Shown: positions 21,658-31,099, numbered from the stretch's first letter. The stretch: DNA of 64,000 bases from Palsa-1248 sp963737835 (GCA_963737835.1 CAVTUH010000001.1:3038001-3102000); one strand, 5' to 3'. Translations and numbers: made by a program. The notes: a model not told the origin generated them from the letters alone.

Positions 21658-22929
21658 ATGCCGGGCGCGGCGGGCTCTATATTCTCAGCCACGTCTATGA
21701 CAGCAACCCGCGATGCCACACGGGGGGTCAGCACTGCTGCGGGCTCGCCGCTCGAGGTCGACACAGGGTCGGCGGAGGTGGACGTGTCGGTCGTGATGCC
21801 GTGCCTCAATGAAGCGGGGACGGTCGGGCGGTGCGTCGAGCGCGCGTATCGGGCCTTGGAGCGGGCAGGATGGCGCGGCGAGATCATCGTCGCCGACAAT
21901 GGCAGCACTGACGATTCGCGAGGAGCGGCGGAGTCGTCCGGCGCTCGAGTCGTGCGGGTCGAAGCCTTGGGGTATGGCAGCGCACTGATGGGCGGCATTG
22001 CCATGGCGCGCGGTCGGTACGTCGTGATGGGTGACGCCGACGGCAGCTACGACTTCGATGAGGCACCGGCGCTGCTGGCGAAGCTCGACGAAGGCTTCGA
22101 CCTCGTGCAAGGCTGCCGACTGCCGGCGGGCGGGGGCACGGTGCGTCCCGGCGCGATGCGGTCTCTGCACCGGTGGTGGGGGAACCCCATGTTCTCGTGG
22201 TTGGCGCGTCGCTGGTTCGGCGCGTCGATCAGCGACATTCACAGTGGCATGCGTGCGTTCCGAACGGCCTGGTATCGGCAGCTCGGGCTGTGCTGCACGG
22301 GGATGGAGTTCGCATTGGAGATGGTCATCAGGGCGGCGTTGAGCGGAGCGCGGGTCGCTGAAGTGCCCATCACGCTGCATCCCGACGGTCGCCAGGGACG
22401 GAGGTCGCATCTGCGGACCTTTCGCGATGGGTGGCGACACCTGCGGTTCTACCTCATTTACAGCCCTCGCTGGCTTTTTCTCGCGCCCGGCGTTCTGCTC
22501 ACTCTCCTCGGGCTGGCCGGGTACGCCGTGGCGATGCCGAAGATGCGGATCGCAGGGGTGACGCTCGACGTGCACACGCTCCTCTTCGCGAGCCTGGCGA
22601 TCATCTGCGGTTATCAATCGGTGCTCTTCGCCGTTTTCACGAAAGTCTTCGCGATCGGCGAAGGACTCTTGCCGCTCGATCGACGGATGGAGCGCGCGTT
22701 TGCGCACGTGACGTTGGAGAAGGGGCTCATGCTCGGCGTCCTGGCCATGATGGGCGGGCTCGTCTTATTGGGTGGTGCCGTGGTACAATGGCGCGCGCGC
22801 CGTTTCGGGGACCTCGACTACGAACACACGATGCGCTGGGTGATCCCCGGCGTGATGCTGACGGCGCTTGGATTCCAGACCCTCCTGTCCAGTTTTTTCC
22901 TGAGCATCCTGGGTCTCCGGCGCCGGTAA
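21658..22929 (+). CDS. GT2 glycosyltransferase, polyprenol-phosphate type, with C-terminal membrane helices
   Basis: A 423-residue protein. The GT-A domain has VVMPCLNEAGTVG, DNGSTD (80-85) and GDADGSYDF (125-133), with the conserved SDIHSGMRAF further on, as in dolichyl-phosphate-mannose-synthase-like enzymes. Four hydrophobic helices follow from about residue 275. It probably makes a polyprenyl-phosphate sugar for the neighbouring GT-C-like proteins. The start could be 21658 or ATG 21697; the first ~40 residues are not conserved in type. Confidence 0.8.
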   Translation: MPGAAGSIFSATSMTATRDATRGVSTAAGSPLEVDTGSAEVDVSVVMPCLNEAGTVGRCVERAYRALERAGWRGEIIVADNGSTDDSRGAAESSGARVVRVEALGYGSALMGGIAMARGRYVVMGDADGSYDFDEAPALLAKLDEGFDLVQGCRLPAGGGTVRPGAMRSLHRWWGNPMFSWLARRWFGASISDIHSGMRAFRTAWYRQLGLCCTGMEFALEMVIRAALSGARVAEVPITLHPDGRQGRRSHLRTFRDGWRHLRFYLIYSPRWLFLAPGVLLTLLGLAGYAVAMPKMRIAGVTLDVHTLLFASLAIICGYQSVLFAVFTKVFAIGEGLLPLDRRMERAFAHVTLEKGLMLGVLAMMGGLVLLGGAVVQWRARRFGDLDYEHTMRWVIPGVMLTALGFQTLLSSFFLSILGLRRR

Positions 22930-22957
22930 GCCGGGCGGAATGGCGGCGGCCCAGCCC

Positions 22958-24877
22958 TCAGCGGTGCCACATCAGGGTATATCGCCCAACGCGCACCGTG
23001 TCTGGAAAGCGGCTCATCAATCCCGCAAGCAACGTCGGGTCGGGAGGGCCGGAGAACGCCGCCCATCGATTGATCGCGACTGCGGAAATCTGTAACGAGT
23101 CGACCATGCGCAGCAGTCGCGGGGTGCGACCCGTTGTGTCATCGAAGAAGTCGAACATTGTCCGTGTCGGGTTCTTGAGGCCCGTCAAGAAGTACACCTC
23201 GGGACAGTCGGGCGTGGCAAAGAGGTAGCCGTTATGCGCGTGTGCGCGCAGAGAATCGACCATCCCCCGCGACTCGGCGCTGTCGAAGGCCGGCACCAGA
23301 AGTCCACCGCGGGGGACGACCATTGGCGACCCTGTGGACGACCGAGCCGGCATGCGAGCCATCACGAATGGGATGCACACGACGAGGGCGGCGGTGCCGA
23401 TGAGCTTCCCGCCGGGTCGTCCGAATTGTGCGTACACCGCCAGGGCCGCCAGGATGACGAGCGACGCATAGTAGTAGAAGTAGATCCACGCAAAGAATGG
23501 GAAGTCCACCAACGCGCACAAGGCCGCCACGGCGACCACGGCGAACACCTGCTGCTTCCGCTGCACGCTCATCGGCGGACCGGCGCGTATCGCCGTGAGC
23601 CCCGCGAAGGCAACCGAGAGTAGCGGGAGTACGACGGGCGAGACCTGCATCATGCGGACGTTGTACCGTGTCCAATAGGCCGTGATGTGCAATCCGCCGA
23701 GCATGGCTAGGATGGCGATAACGACCAACTCGCCCACCCAGATCGGCCGAACCAGCAGAAAGAGCACGAGGGCGCCGGCGATCGCGAACAGCTTCCAGTC
23801 CGGCCACGTCGGAGTGGCCACCGCGAACTTGAATCGGCGCGCGGGAAGGACGAAGATGCCGTTGTACATCGCGCCCAGCCCATGACCCAGGGCGTAGATG
23901 GCGATATACGGGACGATGGCGATCGCGACGCCGGCAGCCAGCGCGGCGCATCCCCGCCACAGGCGCTCCCGGGACAGGCGGCCCTGCCAGGTACCGGCGA
24001 CCAGTGCGGCGCTGACAGCTGCTGTCGGCAGTACCAGGAAGAGATACGTGCCTGGGGTCGCGGCAAAGTGTACGAGCGCGATAACCGCAGCGACGAGGAT
24101 CGCAGCCGTGGCGCACGCGATCCCTCGTTCGAAGAGCCATTCCCGACGGGCTTGCGGAGATGACGGCTCGCCAGCCGGCGATGGGGCGACCCCGTCAGCG
24201 CCCGCGCGTCCTGCACCACCGGCCGGGTCGTAGGCCGTGTACACAACGAAGGCAAAGGCGGCGCCGAGGAAGTACAGGCCGACAATCTTGAAAAGGATCG
24301 ACAGCCCGCCCAGAACGCCCGCACCGACTAGCCACCGGACGCGTTGCGATTCGGAGTACTTGAGGAGGGCCAGCAGGCCCGCCGTAGCGGCGAACAAGTT
24401 GTACCACGATGGCATCGCGGCCGGGTAATTCGGCACGCCCCAGGCGACTGCGGCGAAGGTGGCAACTGCTGCGATGAGCGGTGGCACGAATCGTCGTGCC
24501 ACGGCATAGACGATCGCGACCCATATCGACGCGGCGATGAGCAGCATGATCCGAATCGACAGCAGACGAATCCCGAAGACCGTGAACGCCAGGGCGTTGA
24601 GGGCTGTGAGTCCACCGGTGTACAGGTCAACAAAGTCACGATGCGGCAGCTGCCCCTGCATCAAGCGCGTGGCAGACTGTGCGAGCAGGCCATCGTCGTG
24701 AGGGATCCACCCGTGTCGGATCCAGCTGGCGATGTATGCGACGCTGAGACCCCATGCGAGCGCAAACATCGCCCATCGCGCCAGGCCGTCGACTGGCGGC
24801 AACGCGACGCCCATCACCTCCGCGCGCGCAGAGGCGATTCCGGGTTCTCTCTCGATGTGGACGTGCGAGGCGGTCAC
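22958..24877 (-). CDS. GT-C-like membrane glycosyltransferase
   Basis: A ~639-residue protein with about 12 helices. The first loop has GWIPHDDGLLAQSATRL and HRDFVDLYTGG, the acidic loop of GT-C enzymes, and the C-terminal soluble part has DCPEVYFLTGL. It is the last gene of a minus-strand trio (methyltransferase, GT2, this gene). The GTG at 24877 overlaps the preceding stop as GTGA, like the junction before it, so I chose it; ATG 24814, with GGAGG only two bases upstream, is the alternative. It probably uses the lipid-linked sugar made by the GT2 partner. Confidence 0.7.
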   Translation of the reverse strand: MTASHVHIEREPGIASARAEVMGVALPPVDGLARWAMFALAWGLSVAYIASWIRHGWIPHDDGLLAQSATRLMQGQLPHRDFVDLYTGGLTALNALAFTVFGIRLLSIRIMLLIAASIWVAIVYAVARRFVPPLIAAVATFAAVAWGVPNYPAAMPSWYNLFAATAGLLALLKYSESQRVRWLVGAGVLGGLSILFKIVGLYFLGAAFAFVVYTAYDPAGGAGRAGADGVAPSPAGEPSSPQARREWLFERGIACATAAILVAAVIALVHFAATPGTYLFLVLPTAAVSAALVAGTWQGRLSRERLWRGCAALAAGVAIAIVPYIAIYALGHGLGAMYNGIFVLPARRFKFAVATPTWPDWKLFAIAGALVLFLLVRPIWVGELVVIAILAMLGGLHITAYWTRYNVRMMQVSPVVLPLLSVAFAGLTAIRAGPPMSVQRKQQVFAVVAVAALCALVDFPFFAWIYFYYYASLVILAALAVYAQFGRPGGKLIGTAALVVCIPFVMARMPARSSTGSPMVVPRGGLLVPAFDSAESRGMVDSLRAHAHNGYLFATPDCPEVYFLTGLKNPTRTMFDFFDDTTGRTPRLLRMVDSLQISAVAINRWAAFSGPPDPTLLAGLMSRFPDTVRVGRYTLMWHR

Positions 24878-25926
24878 GACTCGGGCGTGTCGCCGCGCTC
24901 TTGGTGGCGAATGACCCGTTCGATCACGTACACGGGCCGCGATTTCACTTCTTCGTACACCCGACCGAGATATTCGCCGATGAGGCCGAGGAAGAGCAGG
25001 TTCAGGCCGCCAAAGAAAATGATCAGAACCGTCAGGGACGTAAATCCTTGGGGTGACTGATGCAGCCACAGTTTCACATATACCTGATACGCGGCGAATA
25101 CCATTGCCAGGGCGATGCTGAGGACCCCTACGGCTGACGCCAAGCGCAGCGGCACCGTCGAGAAGGCAAACATGCCGTCCGACGCAAGGCGCATGAGCTT
25201 CAGGAGACTGTACTTGCTCGACCCGGCGTACCGCTCCCCGCGCTCCACTGCAATGCCCACTTGCCTGAAACCGGCCCACGACCGCAGGCCGCGCAGGAAG
25301 CGATTGCGCTCCGGTGCGGACCGGATGGAATCGACGACGCGACGAGACATCAGGCCGAAATCACCGGAATCGAGCGGCAAGGGCACGTTCGACAAGCGCA
25401 GCATCAGACGGTAGAACACGTAATACGAGAGGCGCAGGGGCCACGATTCTTTGCGACGCACTCGCTGGGCGTACACGACGTCGGCGCCCGATTGGTACTG
25501 GCGCACAAAATCTGGAATCGCCTCGGGTGGGTCTTGCAAGTCGCCGTCCATGAGCACTGCGACATCGCCGGTGACGTAATCGAGCGCGGCCGTCAACGCC
25601 GCCTGATGGCCGAAGTTGCGGGACAGTGAGACGACGACGAGCCGGCGATCGTCGCGGGCCGCAGTCTCGAGGTGGTCCAACGTCCGATCAGTGCTTCCGT
25701 CATTGACGACGACAATCTGGTGCGGCCCACCCGGCATTGCGTCCAGCACCGCGCCGACGCGTCGCAGCAATTCGGCCACACCCCGCTCCTCGTTGTAGAG
25801 GGGGATGGCCACGGAGATGCGGCACGGGCTCGGCTCTCCCGACGGTTCCGTGTTCCCAGCGCGCGTTGCATGGGGCGTGTTCACGGGCGCGGCCTGTGCG
25901 GCCGGTGCCGGAGCCACAAGACTCAC
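24874..25926 (-). CDS. GT2 polyprenyl-phosphate glycosyltransferase (ArnC/GtrB-like)
   Basis: A 350-residue protein with an Ala/Pro-rich N-terminus, then VAIPLYNEERGV, NDGSTD (75-80), SRNFGHQAAL and MDGDLQDPPE (126-135), followed by two membrane helices near the C-terminus (FTSLTVLIIFFGGLNLLFLG). This is the undecaprenyl-phosphate sugar synthase family (ArnC, GtrB, YfdH). It attaches a sugar to the lipid carrier on the cytoplasmic side. GTG 25926 overlaps the upstream stop as GTGA. A GT-C-like gene follows by the same type of overlap. Confidence 0.85.
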   Translation of the reverse strand: MSLVAPAPAAQAAPVNTPHATRAGNTEPSGEPSPCRISVAIPLYNEERGVAELLRRVGAVLDAMPGGPHQIVVVNDGSTDRTLDHLETAARDDRRLVVVSLSRNFGHQAALTAALDYVTGDVAVLMDGDLQDPPEAIPDFVRQYQSGADVVYAQRVRRKESWPLRLSYYVFYRLMLRLSNVPLPLDSGDFGLMSRRVVDSIRSAPERNRFLRGLRSWAGFRQVGIAVERGERYAGSSKYSLLKLMRLASDGMFAFSTVPLRLASAVGVLSIALAMVFAAYQVYVKLWLHQSPQGFTSLTVLIIFFGGLNLLFLGLIGEYLGRVYEEVKSRPVYVIERVIRHQERGDTPES

Positions 25927-26624
25927 GGCCGCCGCCCACGAAAATAGAGGAAATGCCAGAGGACGACGCCCGCGCCGGTCAGTGGATACTCTTCTTCGAC
26001 CTCCGACACGAAGACATCGCGAAAGAGCGCGCGCCACTCTTCGACAGGTCGTGGGTAATCGCCACGATCGAGCCGTGCGAGCATACGTGCGACCGACGGC
26101 TTGGGGGGCATCACCAACTCGAGGATGTGCACGCGGCCATCCGGAGTGAGCAGCGTGACCAGGTTCCGCAGCAGACGTGTCACACTCGGCGTGTCGATGT
26201 GATGCAGGAAGCTATTCAGGAAGATGAAATCGAACCGCTGATCCTGAGGGACGGAATACACGGTGGCGTCGGCGGCGATGAAGCGTCGCCCGGTGCGGCG
26301 GGCTGCGGCCTCCACGTACTTGGGGTTGATGTCGAGACCGAGGTAATCGGCGCCGCTGAAATGGTGCGTGTTGGTTCCAGGTCCGCAGCCAACGTCGAGG
26401 ACCCGGCGCACGCGCGACAAGTCATTGTGCCGTCGAATCGCCGCGAACTTCGTCTCGGCAAACGGTGCCTGCCACGCTCGATAGACGAGCGGTTGCTCCA
26501 AGAGCCGCGTGCCGAGGCCCATTACTCGCTCCCACAAACCGTTGTCATGACCGCCCTCGGCAGTTGCGCCGCCGGGCTGTGCGCCATGTCGCCGAATGTA
26601 GCGGCGTCGCTGGAACTTGTACAC
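25923..26624 (-). CDS. SAM-dependent class I methyltransferase
   Basis: A 233-residue soluble protein with motif I VLDVGCGPGTN (residues 75-85), the acidic GLDINPKYVEAA, FIAADATVYSVP and FDFIFLNSFLHHID, i.e. a Rossmann methyltransferase of the Methyltransf_11/25 type. It is the first gene of the coupled minus-strand trio and may modify a sugar or lipid intermediate; substrate unknown. GTG 26624 gives the longest product; an internal ATG at 26522 would also leave motif I intact. Confidence 0.75.
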   Translation of the reverse strand: MYKFQRRRYIRRHGAQPGGATAEGGHDNGLWERVMGLGTRLLEQPLVYRAWQAPFAETKFAAIRRHNDLSRVRRVLDVGCGPGTNTHHFSGADYLGLDINPKYVEAAARRTGRRFIAADATVYSVPQDQRFDFIFLNSFLHHIDTPSVTRLLRNLVTLLTPDGRVHILELVMPPKPSVARMLARLDRGDYPRPVEEWRALFRDVFVSEVEEEYPLTGAGVVLWHFLYFRGRRP

Positions 26625-26720
26625 GAGGTGCGCACCTGCAGCTGTGCCCGGCGCTGGACGTGAGTCAGGCAGTGCGCGATTGGCGGTGTGCCTCGCGGGC
26701 GATCCGGTGCGACCTTCACC

Positions 26721-28136
26721 CTACGGCCGCTTGTAAACCATTCCGTCTTTGATCACGAGCGTAACGTGACGGAGCGCGCCGATGTCGTGTGTGGGATCGC
26801 CGGTGACGGCGACGAGGTCCGCTTTGAGGCCCTGCGCGACGCGGCCGATCTGGCCCTCCATGTGGAGAACAGTGGCATCGATCGACGTCGCGGACCGCAG
26901 TGCGGCGATCGGGGTCATGCCGTCATCGACCAACAACTCGATCTCGCGCGCATTGTCGCCGTGCGTGAACACGCCGGCGTCACTTCCGTTGGCGATGGTG
27001 ACTCCCGCGTCGAGCGCGGCCCGAATCAGGGCCCGTTTGCGCTGCATCGACTGCGGCTCTGGTTCGCCGCGGTGCCAGTTCTGGAAATAGATGGCATACG
27101 CCTCGGTCGCGGCGAGTGTCGGGACGAGCGCGATGTGGCGCGCCGCCATGGTCCGCAGCACCTCGGGCGTTACGTTGTCACCGTGCTCGATCGTTTCCAC
27201 TCCTGCCTCGACGGCTCGGCGAATGCCCTCCGCCGTGGTTGCATGCACCGCGACCGATCGCCCCGATGAGTGCGCCGTCTCGACGGCTAGGGCCATCTCA
27301 GCCGGCGTAAAGGTCGGCTCGGCCTCGTGGTGCGGTCCCCACGAATAGTCTCCATACAGCTTGATCCAATCCGCGCCTTCGCCGATCTGCTCGCGGACGA
27401 CGCGCTGGATGTCGGGACCGCTGGCCTCCTGCGCGCCCTGTGGTGGGTCGAATGCGTACGCCCATCGCGGCGGGCCGTACGAGCCGGTGGCGACGATCGC
27501 CCGCGTCACCACTAACATGCGAGGCCCGGGAATGATGCCCTGTTCGATCGCGTCCTTGATGCCGACGTCGCCGTTGCCGGCGCCCTCGGTCCCCAAATCG
27601 CGGATGGTCGTGAAGCCGGCCATCAGCGTGTTGCGGGCGTGCACGACGGCGCGAGCGGTTCGCAGGGCGAGTGGCTCCTGCAAGACCTGCGTGTTCCACA
27701 ACGTCTCGTTGTACGGGTGCAGAAACACGTGCGTATGTGCGTCGATCAAGCCGGGGAGCAACGTCATGCCCGCGAGATCGATCGTCGTGGCATCGCGCGG
27801 GGGGGTAACCTGACCCGCCGGCCCGGCCGCCTCGATCGTATTCCCGCGCACCACGACGATCCAACCCTGATGGATGTCGGTCCCGTCAAACACGGCCGCC
27901 GGCTTGAGTACGATGGGGACGGCGGGCGGGGCCGGGCGATTTGGCGCGGCCCCCGCCGGCTGTGTCATAACGGCGCTTTGTGCACGCACCATGTGGATGG
28001 CGAGTACCGCGGTTGCCATCGCGACTTGGGCGAGCAAGGGGAGGCGACGGGTTGTGCTCGACTGACTCAGGAAGGCGAAGCGCATGTGGGTTACTCGACG
28101 CGGGTCGTGGGGGATGCGAAAAACGCTGTACGACAT
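26721..28136 (-). CDS. Exported amidohydrolase (imidazolonepropionase/prolidase-like)
   Basis: A metal-dependent hydrolase of the amidohydrolase superfamily, 471 residues. LLPGLIDAHTHVFLHP gives the HxH metal site, WIKLYGD has the Lys ligand, HATTAEG and IEHGDN the later His ligands, and NGSDAG the catalytic Asp. The N-terminus has a hydrophobic segment (LAQVAMATAVLAIHMVRA) suggesting a signal peptide. An ATG at 28085 would give a more ordinary signal peptide; 28136 has AAAGG upstream. Such enzymes often cleave Xaa-Pro or other amide bonds in the periplasm. Confidence 0.8.
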   Translation of the reverse strand: MSYSVFRIPHDPRRVTHMRFAFLSQSSTTRRLPLLAQVAMATAVLAIHMVRAQSAVMTQPAGAAPNRPAPPAVPIVLKPAAVFDGTDIHQGWIVVVRGNTIEAAGPAGQVTPPRDATTIDLAGMTLLPGLIDAHTHVFLHPYNETLWNTQVLQEPLALRTARAVVHARNTLMAGFTTIRDLGTEGAGNGDVGIKDAIEQGIIPGPRMLVVTRAIVATGSYGPPRWAYAFDPPQGAQEASGPDIQRVVREQIGEGADWIKLYGDYSWGPHHEAEPTFTPAEMALAVETAHSSGRSVAVHATTAEGIRRAVEAGVETIEHGDNVTPEVLRTMAARHIALVPTLAATEAYAIYFQNWHRGEPEPQSMQRKRALIRAALDAGVTIANGSDAGVFTHGDNAREIELLVDDGMTPIAALRSATSIDATVLHMEGQIGRVAQGLKADLVAVTGDPTHDIGALRHVTLVIKDGMVYKRP

Positions 28137-28287
28137 ACTGACGCCTTTTCAGCACGACGTCTTCAGGCCCTTCTCATCGGCTTCTCGTGCGCATAATGTG
28201 TCTGCTCGGTCGGTCAATTGCCACGAGCGTCCCATCGCACAGCGTCGGATCGAGATCTGACGGGAATCCAGAAGGAGAAGAGGGTTC

Positions 28288-29811
28288 ATGGTAGGAGTGG
28301 GCGCTACGGCGACTGACCCGAGACGCGGCCCTGGCTCCAGCGCCGCGGATGCGGGAACGCGCACGCCGACTGACTCCGTGGCGGCGGTGCTCGCGCTGTT
28401 GGTGTGCCTGGGGTTCTACGTATACCAACTCGCAGCCTTTCCCACAGCCGACGATCCTGACGCGGCGATTCACGCGATCATCTCTGCCCCGCCGGTCCGG
28501 CCTGCCGCCTTGCTCGGGGCCTTTGCTCGCCCGCTCTTCGCTACGCTGTACGTCCTGCCCGGGCATTGGGGATACCCCGGCTTGCGAGTGCTCACCGTCA
28601 TCGTCTGTGGCGCGGCTGGGTGGCTGACCTACCGCACGGCGGCGCGGCTTCAGCTTCCGTATCCCTGGGTGGCGATCCCGCTGGTCATGCTGCAGCCGGC
28701 GCTGTACCAGCTCGGCACCGACGCGATGACGGAGCCGACGTTTGCACTCGTCTTGGCGGCTGGAGCACTGGCTTATAGCGCCGGTCGGTCGCGTCTGGCC
28801 GCGGTCACGTGGTCTTTCCTGCCGCTGGCTCGTCCGGAAGGGCCGATGGTACTCGCGGTCATCGCAGTGATGTGGCTTCCGCGACTCATCAAGGATCCGA
28901 CTGTGTGGCAGGCGCTTGTCCTCCTCGCGACCGGCACCGTGGTGTGGTTCATCGCGTGCTACGTGGTGACTGGGGATCTCTGGTACATCCAACACACCTT
29001 CCCGTGGTCGGCCAGCAGCAGCGGGATACACGGGCCGGTGTGGTACTACGTAGTGCGGTGGCCGCGGATTGTCGGGTTCAGTGCGCTCGTGCTGTCGCTC
29101 ATGGGGCTACCCGTGACTTGGCGTCAACCCGTGCTGCGCCTCGCGTTGCTGGCGACGCTGGCCGTATTTGCGCTGCACTCGTACATGTGGGCGGCCGGGC
29201 GGTTCGCGTCCTACGGCCTGGACCGCTACTTCGCTACGATGGCGCCATTCACGGCGCTCATTGCCACAGCCGGCGCCGGCCGGCTCACAAAGCTCAGCGC
29301 AATCCATCGGCGCGCGGCCGTCGGTGCGCTGGTCGGCTTGCAGGCGGTGCAAGCATTCGGCTTTGTAGACAGCAACTCCGAGAACTTCAAAGGGGCGGTC
29401 ACGTACGACCTGGCGATGGCCGCCAAGAATCGCGAGGGAATTGCCGGGCGGCAGATCATTGCTGCCGACCAGTTCGGGTACGTCTTTACGGGATATCGGC
29501 CGGACAGCGGTCCACCCTTCGGGGACAGCACGGCTGACATGCAGTACATGCGCGCGCGACCTGCGGGAACGCTCGCGCTCTGGGATGATGAGAATGGGTA
29601 CTGGTGGTTCCACCTCACGGTCGAGCAGGTGGAGCGTAGCGGGTACCAGTTGGCCTGGGAGCGGAAGGCGCAGGTCGCCTCTCCGCATGCGCGGGTCTAC
29701 GGGTGGCTTCGGCATCACGGCGCCACGGCGTGGCTGTACGACCTCCTCGGTTGGACGGCGCCGCGGCGTGCGATGCGAGTGGCCTTGCTCGTGCGGCAGG
29801 CCGCTGGATAA
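28288..29811 (+). CDS. GT-C-like membrane glycosyltransferase, paralogue of 14992-16551
   Basis: A 507-residue membrane protein with about ten helices. The acidic loop is FPTADDPDAAIHAI, followed by RPLFATLY, DAMTEPTF and LARPEGPM in the same order and spacing as RPLFTLLY, ETMTEP and TRPEG in the first gene of the island. The C-terminus is soluble. AGAAGGAG lies about 10 bases before the ATG. It is the last gene of the glycosylation island; rpsL follows after 172 bases in which I see no gene. Confidence 0.7.
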   Translation: MVGVGATATDPRRGPGSSAADAGTRTPTDSVAAVLALLVCLGFYVYQLAAFPTADDPDAAIHAIISAPPVRPAALLGAFARPLFATLYVLPGHWGYPGLRVLTVIVCGAAGWLTYRTAARLQLPYPWVAIPLVMLQPALYQLGTDAMTEPTFALVLAAGALAYSAGRSRLAAVTWSFLPLARPEGPMVLAVIAVMWLPRLIKDPTVWQALVLLATGTVVWFIACYVVTGDLWYIQHTFPWSASSSGIHGPVWYYVVRWPRIVGFSALVLSLMGLPVTWRQPVLRLALLATLAVFALHSYMWAAGRFASYGLDRYFATMAPFTALIATAGAGRLTKLSAIHRRAAVGALVGLQAVQAFGFVDSNSENFKGAVTYDLAMAAKNREGIAGRQIIAADQFGYVFTGYRPDSGPPFGDSTADMQYMRARPAGTLALWDDENGYWWFHLTVEQVERSGYQLAWERKAQVASPHARVYGWLRHHGATAWLYDLLGWTAPRRAMRVALLVRQAAG

Positions 29812-29983
29812 GGGGCTAGTCGGCCATGACCGGAACGGCCAGGCGAGCATGGCCTGACGTCAGGCGGTCGGTACGGCGGGCGGGTGCGCGCCGCTCCCTT
29901 GAACTAACCATCGGTGTCCCTTACGTTTCCGGGTCTGTCCCGGGGCAGGCCGTCTCGGGGCGCACGTTCTACATCCCCACGAC

Positions 29984-30382
29984 ATGCCGACTATCAATCA
30001 GCTCGTCAGGCAGAGCCGCCGTGACGTGATCAAGAAGGAGAAGGCGCCGGCGTTGCGCTCGAATCCTCAGAAGCGCGGGGTGTGCACGCGCGTCTATACA
30101 ACCACGCCCAAGAAGCCCAACTCGGCGCTGCGTAAAGTCGCGCGCGTCCGGCTCACGAACGGCTTCGAGGTGACGGCCTACATCCCGGGCGAGGGGCACA
30201 ACCTGCAGGAGCACTCGATCGTGTTGATTCGTGGCGGCCGTGTGAAGGATCTCCCGGGCGTCCGCTATCATATCGTCCGTGGCAGCCTGGACGCGTCGGG
30301 TGTGACCGGCCGCAACCAGAGTCGCTCGAAGTATGGCACGAAGAAGCCGAAGGGTGGCGCTGCGGGAGGTAAGAAGTCGTGA
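29984..30382 (+). CDS. rpsL: 30S ribosomal protein S12
   Basis: S12 lies at the decoding centre. The 132-residue product has MPTINQLVRQ, TTPKKPNSALRKVARV and GGRVKDLPGVRYHIVRG. Lys43 and Lys88, the common sites of streptomycin-resistance changes, are the wild-type residues. The stop overlaps the rpsG start (GTGA). First gene of the str cluster. Confidence 0.98.
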   Translation: MPTINQLVRQSRRDVIKKEKAPALRSNPQKRGVCTRVYTTTPKKPNSALRKVARVRLTNGFEVTAYIPGEGHNLQEHSIVLIRGGRVKDLPGVRYHIVRGSLDASGVTGRNQSRSKYGTKKPKGGAAGGKKS

Positions 30383-30849
30383 GTCGACGAAAAAAGTCGG
30401 TGAAGCGCCCCATTCTTCCGGATGCGCGCTACGACAGCCAGACGGTCTCGAAGTTCATCAACGCCATGATGCTCCAGGGCAAGAAGTCGCTGGCAGAGCG
30501 CCTCTTCTACAACGCCATGGATCTCGTGGAGCAGCGGACCAGTCAGCCTGGCGTCACGGTGTTCAAGCAGGCCCTTTCCAACCTCAAGCCCGTCGTCGAG
30601 GTCAAGAGCCGGCGTGTGGGTGGCGCCACCTATCAGGTCCCGGTGGAGGTCCGGCCGGAGCGGCGGACGGCGCTCGCGATGCGTTGGCTGATCACGTTCT
30701 CTCGCGAGCGGAACGAGAAGTCGCTTCCCGAGCGGCTCGCGGCTGAGGTCATTGCTGCTGCCAAGGGTGAGGGCAACGCGATCAAGAAGAAAGACGACAC
30801 GCATCGAATGGCTGAGGCAAACAAAGCTTTTGCCCACTATCGGTGGTGA
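30379..30849 (+). CDS. rpsG: 30S ribosomal protein S7
   Basis: S7 starts assembly of the 30S head. The 156-residue product has the S7 signature (ILPDARYDSQTVSKFINAMM) and ends DTHRMAEANKAFAHYRW, the normal length. GTG start, overlapping the rpsL stop by four bases, so the two are translationally coupled. A strong terminator follows 30 bases after the stop. Confidence 0.97.
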   Translation: MSRRKKSVKRPILPDARYDSQTVSKFINAMMLQGKKSLAERLFYNAMDLVEQRTSQPGVTVFKQALSNLKPVVEVKSRRVGGATYQVPVEVRPERRTALAMRWLITFSRERNEKSLPERLAAEVIAAAKGEGNAIKKKDDTHRMAEANKAFAHYRW

Positions 30850-30881
30850 TGGGGAGTAGACGGGTTAGGGATTAGCGCTTT

Positions 30882-30926
30882 CAGGGCCGGGGACAGCGTC
30901 CCCGGCCCTGGTGGTTTTTATGGTTT
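30882..30926 (+). terminator. Intrinsic terminator after rpsG
   Basis: A perfect 12-bp stem, CAGGGCCGGGGA (30882-30893) with TCCCCGGCCCTG (30899-30910), loop CAGCG, followed by GTGGTTTTTATGG and a further run of Ts. This is a good Rho-independent terminator and implies fusA has its own promoter. Confidence 0.85.
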
Positions 30927-31024
30927 TTTCATTTCGGCACCATCTTATAGTTGCAGCTGCTTGCCGGCGGGGCTGAACGGTCGAGTCTGCTTTCCTGAGA
31001 ACGGACGACTACTACGACAACACC

Positions 31025-31045
31025 GGGCGACGCATTGCGTCGCCC
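31025..31045 (+). repeat. REP-like palindrome, rpsG-fusA gap
   Basis: Arms GGGCGACGCA and TGCGTCGCCC around a single T. Same 21-nt palindrome as in the tuf leaders, but here without the GTAG/CTAC foot on either side. Confidence 0.7.
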
Positions 31046-31047
31046 GC

Positions 31048-31099
31048 GGGCGCTTCGCGCCCGAGAAAGGAGAACTGCAGAGAGGAGAGCGGAGAGCAC
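31048..31099 (+). repeat. GC-hairpin plus heptamer element, rpsG-fusA gap
   Basis: Head GGGCGC/GCGCCC (31048-31062), then AGAAAGG, AGAACTGC, AGAGAGG, AGAGCGG, AGAGCAC (31064-31099). It directly abuts the REP-like palindrome. The 513-base rpsG-fusA gap thus holds a terminator, two repeats, a candidate promoter and a leader, and no gene that I can see. Confidence 0.7.
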
